From Nitrosopumilaceae archaeon (GTDB lineage Archaea > Thermoproteota > Nitrososphaeria > Nitrososphaerales > Nitrosopumilaceae), in NCBI GenBank assembly GCA_030697975.1, contig JAUYOQ010000124.1, forward strand, positions 1 through 5,990: a stretch of DNA of 5,990 nt, given 5' to 3'. This document shows, piece by piece, positions 1 through 5,706 of this stretch (position 1 is its first letter; every line of letters begins with the position of its first letter). Both the position numbers and the translations under genes were made by a program. Below the pieces are notes generated by a model. The model was not told the DNA's origin. It saw nothing but the letters and a program-made list of their open reading frames with translations, and ran no database searches.

Positions 1-426
1 GATTTTGCAAAAAAGTTTGGAATAACTAAAGCATTCCAGTCTAATGAAGATGCAAAGAAAAAAATCCTTGATGAAACAGAAGGTAGAGGCGTTGATGTTG
101 CAATTATTGCAACAGGAAACCTTCAAGCCTTGTTTGATTCAGTAGACTATGTAAGGCGAGGTGGATGGATAGTATTGTTTGGCGTTCCATCAAAAGGTGC
201 AAGACTTGATCTTGATATGAGTGTAATTTACTCTAAAGAAATCACACTTGTTACAAGCTATGCAGCATCTGATATTGATACTAAAGAATCACTAAAACTA
301 ATAGAATCTGCAAAGATTCCAGTTGGCAGGTTAATCACACATAGATATTCGATTTTTGATTCTCAAAAGGCATTTGATCATGCACACAGTGGTGAGAGTG
401 CGATGAAGATAATTATCACAAACTGA
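1..426 (+). CDS. Zinc-type medium-chain dehydrogenase, C-terminal part (5' end outside window)
   Basis: The frame is open from base 1 and ends at TGA 424-426, giving 141 residues, so the gene starts upstream of the window; the ATG at 130 is internal. The visible part is the second half of the NAD(P)-binding Rossmann domain plus the C-terminal return to the catalytic fold, as in the ADH_zinc_N family: GRGVDVAIIATG (about residues 29-40), then YVRRGGWIVLFGVPSKG, then the typical tail with GRLITHRYSIFDSQKAFDHA and a final MKIIITN. Such proteins oxidise alcohols or polyols, or amino alcohols as in threonine dehydrogenase. The substrate cannot be read because the catalytic zinc domain is missing from the window. 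A gap of 46 bases separates it from the LsrF-like gene on the same strand; a shared role in carbohydrate or polyol metabolism is possible but only inferred. Confidence 0.85.
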   Translation, partial: DFAKKFGITKAFQSNEDAKKKILDETEGRGVDVAIIATGNLQALFDSVDYVRRGGWIVLFGVPSKGARLDLDMSVIYSKEITLVTSYAASDIDTKESLKLIESAKIPVGRLITHRYSIFDSQKAFDHAHSGESAMKIIITN

Positions 427-472
427 GAAAGGCTTAAGAAAGGTAAAAATTTTCAATTCAGAAAGAAGCAAC
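427..472 (+). promoter_or_regulatory. Short intergenic gap with a possible weak promoter for the LsrF-like gene
   Basis: This 46-base AT-rich spacer holds two weak TATA-like stretches, CTTAAGAA at 433-440 and the A/T run around 444-455. The first would place a transcript start near 462, shortly before the ATG at 473. Neither is a clean archaeal TATA box, and read-through from the dehydrogenase gene is equally possible. No good SD is present before 473; AGAAAG at 461-466 is only a weak purine run. Confidence 0.25.
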
Positions 473-1309
473 ATGGATTGGGGACTAAAAAACAGACTTG
501 CAAGAATAATCAATCCAATTAATGGACGAGCTGTAATGCTTGCAGTTGATCATGGATACTTTTTAGGTCCAACAGAAAGCCTTGAGGTTCCACGCCAGAC
601 AGTAATGCCATTGCTAAAATATTGTGATTCTCTCATGCTTACAAGAGGAGTTTTACGAACATCAGTTGATGCAAACTTTCCAGTACCTATAGTACTGAGG
701 GTTTCTGGGGGAAGCAGCATAATTGGCGAGGACCTATCAAATGAAAAAATCACAACAAGTGTAAAAGACGCAATCAGGCTAAATGCAAGTGCGCTAGCAA
801 TGTCAATTTTTGTTGGTGCAAAATATGAGCACAACAGTTTGGTAAACTTGGGAAATCTTGTCAACGATGCAGAAGAATTTGGAATCCCAGTTCTTGCAGT
901 AACTGCTGTTGGAAAAGAACTTAAAAAACGTGATACACGATACCTCTCATTATCATGTAGAATTGCAGCAGAGTTTGGAGCACATATGGTAAAAACATAC
1001 TATTGTGAAAACTTTGAAAAAGTTGTAAACACATGTCCAGTGCCTGTAATAATTGCAGGTGGGCCAAAGCTTGAGGAACGACAAGCACTAGAGCTAACAT
1101 ACAATGCAATAAAGTCTGGTGCATCAGGTGTTGATATGGGACGAAACATTTGGCAATCAAAATATCCTGTCCCGATGATTCGAGCAGTACGTGCAATAGT
1201 TCATGAAAACTCAAATGTTGACAAGGCATATGATCTGTTCAAAAAACTATGCGCTGAAAAACCTATAAAAACAAAAAAACTAATCCGACAAAAAATTCAG
1301 ACAAAATAA
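473..1309 (+). CDS. LsrF/DhnA-family class I aldolase or thiolase
   Basis: The 278-residue protein is a TIM-barrel class I (Schiff-base) aldolase. It resembles bacterial LsrF over almost its whole length: DWGLKNRLARIINP at residues 2-15, VMLAVDHGYFLGPT at 21-34, LTRGVLR at 56-62, GAKYEH at 115-120, KTYY at 174-177, VIIAGGPKL at 192-200 and SGVDMGRNIWQS at 218-229. K174 in the KTYY strand is the expected Schiff-base lysine. LsrF itself is the thiolase that degrades phosphorylated autoinducer-2, but no other lsr gene is visible, so the substrate here is more likely another phosphorylated keto sugar. The archaeal relative that makes the shikimate precursor ADTH has a different signature after DHG and matches less well. 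The ATG at 473 aligns with the LsrF core, which lacks only LsrF's N-terminal extension. The last 17 or so residues are Lys-rich and extend past the usual fold. The gene ends one base before a convergent gene. Confidence 0.85.
   Translation: MDWGLKNRLARIINPINGRAVMLAVDHGYFLGPTESLEVPRQTVMPLLKYCDSLMLTRGVLRTSVDANFPVPIVLRVSGGSSIIGEDLSNEKITTSVKDAIRLNASALAMSIFVGAKYEHNSLVNLGNLVNDAEEFGIPVLAVTAVGKELKKRDTRYLSLSCRIAAEFGAHMVKTYYCENFEKVVNTCPVPVIIAGGPKLEERQALELTYNAIKSGASGVDMGRNIWQSKYPVPMIRAVRAIVHENSNVDKAYDLFKKLCAEKPIKTKKLIRQKIQTK
1271..1306 (-). terminator. T-rich tracts that could end the minus-strand NTF2-like gene
   Basis: Read on the minus strand, the bases just past the stop of the convergent gene contain T runs of 4, 6 and 7 (complement of 1303-1306, 1290-1295 and 1273-1279). 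Archaeal RNA polymerase often terminates at such T-rich runs without a hairpin. They lie inside the Lys-rich end of the LsrF-like gene, so the coding and termination signals overlap. Termination here is inferred. Confidence 0.4.
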
Positions 1310-1310
1310 G

Positions 1311-1808
1311 CTAGTAGTCTTTTATCTTTGAAAGATGAATGTGGACAATCTTCCACGTTGGTTTTTTTACAAGAACAAATGTTGCCCTTCCATTAATTGA
1401 AATGCATTCGCCTGTGAAAGCCTTGTTATCTACTAGCATTCCTTTCTGATTGAGCTCAAACGCTGCAACCGCAGTATCACCAAAAATGCTAATCTTTGGA
1501 TTTGTGATTTTATAATCATAGTCTGAGATGCTCACAAATTTTAGCTCCTCAAGCATTACCGTTGTTGCAAAGTCCTTCAGATCATAGGGCGGTACATCGC
1601 TAAAGCTTGAAAAGCTAGAATCGTCTAGCTGAATCTCTTTTAGCTTTGTTAGGTCCTTTGTTTTTCCTGACTCAAAAAATATCTCAATCACATTGATTAT
1701 TTGTTCTCTATCTGACAAAAGTGATGTTTGCTTGTCTTGATGCAACTTTAAGTTTTGTGTGGTGTTTGCAAGTATCTGGTTTTTTGCAAAGAAATGGAGG
1801 CAAATCAT
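1311..1808 (-). CDS. Small NTF2/SnoaL-like (DUF4440-type) protein, function unknown
   Basis: The frame runs from ATG 1808-1806 to TAG 1313-1311, 165 residues. From about residue 31 the pattern fits the cone-shaped NTF2-like fold: a helical start (SDREQIINVIEIFFESGKTKD), a middle stretch with FATTVMLEELKFVSISDYDYKI, then alternating strands (ISIFGDTAVAAFEL, GRATFVLVKK) and the closing TWKIVHIHLSK, typical of SnoaL-like/DUF4440 proteins. That closing strand pair is the best evidence. No substrate or catalytic residues can be assigned, and these proteins range from enzymes to binding modules. The start is uncertain: the first 20-30 residues look outside the domain, there is no SD before 1808, and TTG codons at 1745 and 1718 are alternatives. 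The gene is divergent from the ilv leader region and shares the AT-rich interval at 1818-1836 with it. It has no clear functional tie to either neighbour. Confidence 0.7.
   Translation of the reverse strand: MICLHFFAKNQILANTTQNLKLHQDKQTSLLSDREQIINVIEIFFESGKTKDLTKLKEIQLDDSSFSSFSDVPPYDLKDFATTVMLEELKFVSISDYDYKITNPKISIFGDTAVAAFELNQKGMLVDNKAFTGECISINGRATFVLVKKPTWKIVHIHLSKIKDY
1318..1329 (+). terminator. T-rich stretch just past the LsrF-like gene, possible terminator
   Basis: Nine bases after the TAA stop (1307-1309) the plus strand reads TCTTTTATCTTT, a T-rich stretch of the type that can end archaeal transcripts. It lies within the last codons of the convergent gene. The decamer TAGTCTTTTA at 1315-1324 recurs exactly at the end of leuA (5669-5678), which mildly supports a role at 3' ends. 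Confidence 0.35.
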
Positions 1809-1817
1809 TCTAGCAAT

Positions 1818-1827
1818 ATTTATAAAT
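1818..1827 (+). promoter_or_regulatory. TATA box for the leader peptide and ilvB-ilvN-leuA cluster
   Basis: ATTTATAAAT at 1818-1827 is a strong archaeal TATA element. With the usual spacing of about 25-27 bases from its centre, transcription would begin near 1847-1850, only some 5-8 bases before the ATG of the leader ORF at 1855. This fits a very short 5' untranslated region, common in archaea. The ten bases are a perfect palindrome, so in principle the box could also serve the minus strand; however, the minus-strand ATG at 1808 is only ten bases away, too close unless that gene starts further in or uses the adjacent TTTAATT (complement of 1827-1833). No comparably good TATA box lies closer to ilvB; CCTAATAGAAAA at 1946-1957 is the only weak candidate. 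Confidence 0.65.
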
Positions 1828-1854
1828 TAAACACGACCGCAATAGGTGGCTGAT

Positions 1855-1917
1855 ATGGCTAAACAAAACTCAACTAGCACTCTAGGTATTCTATCGCTAG
1901 TTGGACTGCTACTGTAA
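1855..1917 (+). CDS. Putative 20-residue Leu/Ile/Val-rich leader peptide upstream of ilvB
   Basis: ATG 1855 to TAA 1915-1917 encodes 20 residues. The first nine are polar (MAKQNSTST); the last eleven are LGILSLVGLLL, with six Leu, one Ile and one Val. GGTGG at 1845-1849 sits five bases before the ATG and could act as an SD, and the TATA box upstream places the transcript start only a few bases earlier, so translation is plausible. The Leu codons are four CTA and two CTG; the downstream leuA mostly uses CTT and CTA and, by eye, has only about one CTG. Placement directly before genes of valine/leucine synthesis and overlap with alternative hairpins match bacterial ilv and leu leader peptides. 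It is too short for a stable enzyme; a tiny membrane peptide is the alternative because the C-terminal half is hydrophobic. It is in the same frame as ilvB but separated by several stops, so it is not a lost ilvB N-terminus. Confidence 0.6.
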   Translation: MAKQNSTSTLGILSLVGLLL

Positions 1918-1934
1918 ACTAGTTAGTCTAGTTT
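1871..1934 (+). promoter_or_regulatory. Attenuator-like set of four alternative pairing segments in the ilvB leader
   Basis: Four segments share CTAG cores. Segment 1 (CAACTAGC, 1871-1878) is an exact complement of segment 2 (GCTAGTTG, 1896-1903), giving an 8-bp stem with a 17-base loop. Segment 3 (AAACTAG, 1916-1922) is an exact complement of segment 4 (CTAGTTT, 1928-1934), giving a 7-bp stem with a 5-base loop. Segments 2 and 3 can instead pair over six bases (1897-1902 with 1917-1922, plus a G-U pair). Segments 1 and 2 lie inside the leader ORF and its stop codon (1915-1917) overlaps segment 3, so a ribosome held at the Leu codons would keep the 3:4 hairpin from forming. This suggests amino-acid-controlled attenuation. 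After segment 4 there is only one more T before CACG, so a bacterial-type terminator is not evident. A protein operator made of repeated AACTAG/CTAGTT half-sites is the main alternative. Confidence 0.5.
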
Positions 1935-1964
1935 TCACGATCAAACCTAATAGAAAATGTGAAT

Positions 1965-1970
1965 GGTGAT
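1965..1970 (+). promoter_or_regulatory. Shine-Dalgarno GGTGAT that decides the ilvB start
   Basis: GGTGAT at 1965-1970 matches six bases of the archaeal anti-SD complement and ends seven bases before ATG 1978. It overlaps the more upstream in-frame ATG at 1963, which has no SD of its own. This favours 1978 as the ilvB start. Confidence 0.6.
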
Positions 1971-1977
1971 AAAAAAT

Positions 1978-3666
1978 ATGGAAATTATGTCTGGTTCTAA
2001 AGCATTGATGAAGGCCCTAGAAAAAGAAGGAGTAAAGGAAGTCTTTGGACTACCAGGTGGTGCAAACCTTCCAATGTATGATGAGCTTTACAAAAGTAAC
2101 ATACGTCATATTCTTGTAAGACATGAACAATCAGCTGCCCACATGGCAGATGGTTTTGGAAGAGTAAGCAGAAAGGCAGGTGTATGTTTTGCAACATCAG
2201 GTCCTGGTGCAACAAATATCATAACAGGGCTTGCAACAGCGCAAGCTGACTCTGCACCAATGATTGCAGTGACAGGCCAGGTGCCTGTAAAAATGATTGG
2301 GCGTGACGCGTTCCAAGAAAGTGACATTATTGGAATATCAAACCCTATTGTAAAATATGCATTCCAACCACGTGAGGCAAGCGAAATCCCCGAAGTTGTC
2401 AAAAAAGGATTTTACATTGCAGAAACTGGAAGACCAGGTGCTGTGTTAATCGACATACCAAAGGATGTGCAGCAAAATGAGGCAGAGATGAGATTTCCTG
2501 ATGAGGTCCGAATACGCGGATACCATCCATGGGCAGATGCTGATGTATCGGAAATAGAGCGTGCAATTGACCTACTCTTGTCTGCACAAAGGCCAATTAT
2601 TTTGGCAGGTGGCGGTGTGATAATCTCAACTGCATTTTCTGAGCTTCAATCACTAGCTGAGATGCTAATGATTCCAGTTGTTACAACATTCAAAGGAAAA
2701 GGTGCATTTCCAGAAAATCATGCACTCTCGCTTGGACCAATTGGCATGCATGGTCATGCTGAGGCAAATAAGCTAATGGTTGAGGCAGACTGTGTTCTTG
2801 CGATAGGAACAAGATTTTCTGACAGATCAGTTGGAACATTTGAAGAATTTGAAAAGAACTTGAAGATAATACACATGGATGTAGACCCAGCTGAAATTGG
2901 AAAAAACCAGACAACGCATGTTGCAGTAGTAGGAGATGTAAAGGCATCACTTAGGATTATGGTAAAGTTACTCATTAAAAGAGCACTAAAAAAATCAGAT
3001 GACAATGTATGGCTCAAACATGTAAACGAGGTTCGCGACTATTGGAGACAAAATCTCAAGATTCATCCAGGTGAGATGGGTGCTGCAAAAATTTTACGCA
3101 AGCTACGTGAGGTCTTACCAAAAGAGGCAATAGTTACAACTGAAGTAGGACAGCACCAAATGTGGGCATCACTATTCTTTGATGTAATTCATCCTGGCAC
3201 ATTTTTTAGCTCAACTGGTCTTGGAACAATGGGCTGGGGCTTTCCAGCAGCAATTGGTGCAAAGACTGCAAGACCAGATGTTCCTGTAGTTGACATTGCA
3301 GGTGATGGAAGCTTTAACATGACTGAAAACTCACTTGCAACATCGGTACTAGAAAATCTCCCGGTGATCGTGTTTTTAGTTAACAACTATTCGCTTGGCA
3401 TGGTAGCACAGTGGCAGCGTACATTCTATGACAGAAGAATGATTGGAGTTGATCAAAAAAATTGTCCTGATTATGTAAAGCTTGCAGAATCATATGGCGC
3501 GCAGGGAATAAGGGCACAGTCCCTTGATGAGCTTGGAAAAGCAATAAAGGCTGGCCTCAAAAGCGATGTTGCTACTGTAATTGATATTCCAATAGATCCA
3601 GAAGAAGACGTCTTACCCTTTGTGGCACCTGGAACGTCGCTAAAGGACATGATACTTCCATCATAG
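1978..3666 (+). CDS. ilvB: Acetolactate synthase, large (catalytic) subunit
   Basis: This thiamine-diphosphate enzyme condenses two pyruvates to 2-acetolactate (valine/leucine branch) or pyruvate with 2-oxobutyrate (isoleucine branch) in the cytoplasm. Counting from ATG 1978 it has 562 residues, the usual length. The N-terminal domain carries VFGLPGGANLPMYDEL (22-37) and RHEQSAAHMADGFGR (48-62), with E50 the expected catalytic glutamate. TSGPGATN (73-80), VTGQVP (98-103) and the GRDAFQE stretch (108-114) typical of this family follow. The C-terminal cofactor domain has GLGTMGWGFPAAIGA and the diphosphate/Mg motif GDGS...NN (442-445 and 469-470), then NYSLGMVAQWQ, which corresponds to the herbicide-site region of plant enzymes. 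All key residues are present, so it should be active. An in-frame ATG at 1963 would add five residues (MVIKN) but lacks an SD. The stop TAG (3664-3666) is eight bases before the favoured ilvN start. Regulation is probably by the upstream leader region and by IlvN. Confidence 0.95.
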   Translation: MEIMSGSKALMKALEKEGVKEVFGLPGGANLPMYDELYKSNIRHILVRHEQSAAHMADGFGRVSRKAGVCFATSGPGATNIITGLATAQADSAPMIAVTGQVPVKMIGRDAFQESDIIGISNPIVKYAFQPREASEIPEVVKKGFYIAETGRPGAVLIDIPKDVQQNEAEMRFPDEVRIRGYHPWADADVSEIERAIDLLLSAQRPIILAGGGVIISTAFSELQSLAEMLMIPVVTTFKGKGAFPENHALSLGPIGMHGHAEANKLMVEADCVLAIGTRFSDRSVGTFEEFEKNLKIIHMDVDPAEIGKNQTTHVAVVGDVKASLRIMVKLLIKRALKKSDDNVWLKHVNEVRDYWRQNLKIHPGEMGAAKILRKLREVLPKEAIVTTEVGQHQMWASLFFDVIHPGTFFSSTGLGTMGWGFPAAIGAKTARPDVPVVDIAGDGSFNMTENSLATSVLENLPVIVFLVNNYSLGMVAQWQRTFYDRRMIGVDQKNCPDYVKLAESYGAQGIRAQSLDELGKAIKAGLKSDVATVIDIPIDPEEDVLPFVAPGTSLKDMILPS

Positions 3667-3674
3667 TGATAGTG

Positions 3675-4157
3675 ATGTGGGCAATATTGTCAATTCTAGT
3701 TGAAAACAAACCAGGTGTACTCTTTAAGGTCACAAACTTGTTTAGGGCACGAAATTTTAACATAGATAGCATCTCAGTGGGTGTAACAGAAAACCCAGAG
3801 TTTTCACGTATGACTATAACGACATATGGTGATGAAAAGCAAATACAGCAAATAGTAAAGCAACTTGACAAGATGATTGATACTATCGAGGTAAAGCGTC
3901 TTGATGAGCATAAAACTGTGTACCGGGAAGTTGTCTTGTTTAAGATTAAAGTCAGCAAAGCAGCAAACAGTATGGAGATAAACAAGTTGGCAAACGCATA
4001 TGGGGCAAAGGTTCATGATGCAAAAAAAGAATCAATAATGGTTGAGCTAACTGCGACACCTGATCAGATATCTGCATTTGAGGAGCTTGTAAAGCCATTT
4101 GGCATATTAGAAATCGCGAGGACCGGAATTGCTGCATTACAGAGGAGTGGGGCATGA
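3675..4157 (+). CDS. ilvN: Acetolactate synthase, small (regulatory) subunit
   Basis: This subunit binds IlvB, raises its activity and confers feedback inhibition by valine. From ATG 3675 it has 160 residues: an N-terminal ACT domain (about 1-78; ILSILVENKPGVLFKV, FNIDSISVG, SRMTITTYGDEKQI) and a C-terminal ALS-type ACT domain (VVLFKIKVS to IARTGIAALQRS). Starting here, N11, G14 and N29 take exactly the positions of the valine-site residues of E. coli IlvH, which supports this start and predicts that valine control is intact. A GTG at 3666 (three residues longer) overlaps the ilvB stop and GTG 3672 is another option. GTGAT at 3666-3670 is a modest SD for 3675. The stop TGA (4155-4157) overlaps the leuA start as ATGA, so the two are probably translationally coupled. 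Confidence 0.93.
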   Translation: MWAILSILVENKPGVLFKVTNLFRARNFNIDSISVGVTENPEFSRMTITTYGDEKQIQQIVKQLDKMIDTIEVKRLDEHKTVYREVVLFKIKVSKAANSMEINKLANAYGAKVHDAKKESIMVELTATPDQISAFEELVKPFGILEIARTGIAALQRSGA

Positions 4158-5671
4158 GAGTTAGAATATTTGATACAACACTAAGGGATGGAGAGCAGAC
4201 TCCTGGCGTTGCATTATCACCTGAGCAAAAGCTACTCATTGCAAAAAAACTTGACGCACTTGGCGTAGATGCAATTGAGGCTGGCTTTCCTATAGTATCA
4301 GACGGTGAGCGACAGGCAGTAAAGTTGATTGCACATGCAAACCTGAATGCTGAGATTTGTGGTCTTGCACGAACCAGCAAAAAAGATATCGATGCTATAA
4401 TAGATTCTGATCTAAGCTATGTCCATACCTTTATTGCAACATCTGACATTCATTTACAGTACAAGCTAAAACTTAGCCGAGAGCAAGCACTTGAAAAGGC
4501 AATAGAGTCTGTCGAGTATGCAAAATCACACGGACTACAAGTCGAGTTTTCAGCAGAGGACGCAACACGAACTGATCGTGAATTTCTAAAAAAAGTTTAT
4601 GCTGCAGTAGCAAAGGCAGGAACAGACAGAGTAAACATTCCAGATACTGTTGGCTATTCTACTCCGCAGTATTTTGCTGAAATCACAAAGGATACAGTTG
4701 AGGTAACAAAGCTTCCAGTCAGTGTCCACTGTCACAACGACTTTGGCTTAGCAGTTGCAAACTCGATTGCAGGACTACAAGCAGGAGCAGAGTGTGCACA
4801 TGTTACAATTAATGGATTAGGTGAACGTGCAGGAAATGCATCCCTTGAGGAACTTGTCATGGCACTACAATGCTTGCAGTTTGATAAAAAATGGGAAACA
4901 AACATCAACACAAAGCTTCTCTATGATACATCAAGATTTGTTTCAAATCTTGTTGGAATTGCAGTTCAGCCAAACAAGGCAATAGTTGGCGAAAATGCAT
5001 TTGGCCATGAATCAGGAATTCACACACATGGAATCTTGAACAACCCATTAACCTACGAGCCTATCAGTCCAGAACTTGTAGGAAGAACAAGGTGGTTTCA
5101 GGTAGGAAAGCATGCAGGAGTTCATGGAATGCTTGCAATGCTTGAAGACTATGGGGTAAAGCCAAACGAGGAGCAAACACATCAGATACTTGACAGAGTC
5201 AAGGCAATAGGTGACCAAGGAAAACATGTTACAGACGTCGAACTACTTTCAATTGCAAGCGAAATAATGGGCGAACGTGGAATAAAAAGAATAGTCCAGC
5301 TAACTGGATTTTCTGTTTCAACAGGTATTGGTACGATGCCTTATGCTTTTGTAAAAATAAACATCGACGGTAAGGACTATTTTGCAACAGACTATGGAGT
5401 TGGACCTGTTGATGCAGCACTTAATGCAATACAAAAAATAACAGGCAAAATATCTGAAGTTAGAGTAAAAGAATACAGACTAGACTCTATCTCTGGCGGC
5501 TCTGATGCATTATGTGAGGTAACAATAAAGCTTGAAGATGCATATGGAAACAAGGTTTCATCAAAATCAATTGGCGAAGACATTGTAACAACAAGTGTTC
5601 AGGCAATGATTGATGGAATAAACCGAGTAATGCTAAAGAAATCACTAAAGGAAAGCAAGGTAGGAAGCTAG
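4154..5671 (+). CDS. leuA: 2-isopropylmalate synthase family (possibly citramalate synthase)
   Basis: The enzyme joins acetyl-CoA to a 2-oxo acid: 2-oxoisovalerate for leucine, or pyruvate if it is a citramalate synthase (CimA). At 505 residues it has the full three-part layout. The catalytic TIM barrel (about 1-270) opens with FDTTLRDGEQTPG (6-18; D12 metal ligand, R11 catalytic) and carries HCHND (192-196) and GLGERAGN (221-228), so the metal site D12/H192/H194/N228 is complete. A linker region follows with HESGIHTHG (285-293). The C-terminal LeuA regulatory domain (about 375-500) includes VSTGIGTMPYAFVKI and FATDYGVGPVDAALNAI and normally binds the end product. The start overlaps the ilvN stop (ATGA) and follows GGAGTG at 4144-4149, a good SD. 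Next to ilvBN and a leuB-type gene the leucine role is more likely, but sequence reading alone does not separate LeuA from CimA. Confidence 0.9.
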   Translation: MRVRIFDTTLRDGEQTPGVALSPEQKLLIAKKLDALGVDAIEAGFPIVSDGERQAVKLIAHANLNAEICGLARTSKKDIDAIIDSDLSYVHTFIATSDIHLQYKLKLSREQALEKAIESVEYAKSHGLQVEFSAEDATRTDREFLKKVYAAVAKAGTDRVNIPDTVGYSTPQYFAEITKDTVEVTKLPVSVHCHNDFGLAVANSIAGLQAGAECAHVTINGLGERAGNASLEELVMALQCLQFDKKWETNINTKLLYDTSRFVSNLVGIAVQPNKAIVGENAFGHESGIHTHGILNNPLTYEPISPELVGRTRWFQVGKHAGVHGMLAMLEDYGVKPNEEQTHQILDRVKAIGDQGKHVTDVELLSIASEIMGERGIKRIVQLTGFSVSTGIGTMPYAFVKINIDGKDYFATDYGVGPVDAALNAIQKITGKISEVRVKEYRLDSISGGSDALCEVTIKLEDAYGNKVSSKSIGEDIVTTSVQAMIDGINRVMLKKSLKESKVGS

Positions 5672-5678
5672 TCTTTTA
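5669..5678 (+). terminator. T-rich motif at the leuA stop codon, possible partial terminator
   Basis: TAGTCTTTTA spans the leuA stop codon (TAG 5669-5671) and a short T run. The same ten bases occur at 1315-1324 just past the LsrF-like gene. With only four consecutive Ts and leuB only 35 bases away, full termination is doubtful; it may be incidental or lower leuB expression. Confidence 0.2.
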
Positions 5679-5706
5679 ACAATTAACTATACTTGGAAAG
5701 TAAGCA

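Noticed and set aside
130..426. The ATG at 130 as the start of a 98-residue protein
   Set aside because: The same frame is open to base 1 and the upstream codons continue the dehydrogenase Rossmann domain, so this ATG is internal.
921..1229. Minus-strand 102-codon frame opposite the LsrF-like gene
   Set aside because: Its Leu/His/Gln-rich translation is typical of a shadow frame, and the plus-strand gene is clearly real.
1918..1940. Bacterial-type intrinsic terminator at the 3:4 hairpin
   Set aside because: The Ts after the stem are mostly inside it and only one unpaired T remains before CACG; the stem has only two G-C pairs. Kept as a regulatory hairpin and not called a terminator.
1855..1962. 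Leader ORF as a broken N-terminus of ilvB
   Set aside because: It is in the same frame, but several stops intervene and IlvB is complete from 1978; the peptide does not resemble any IlvB segment.
1828..1977. T-box or other known riboswitch before ilvB
   Set aside because: The leader is about 130 bases, with no T-box consensus and no multi-helix aptamer pattern that I can recognise.
3572..4380. Long minus-strand frames opposite ilvB, ilvN and leuA
   Set aside because: They lie antisense to well-conserved genes, have low-complexity or unfamiliar translations, and lack promoters or SD sites.
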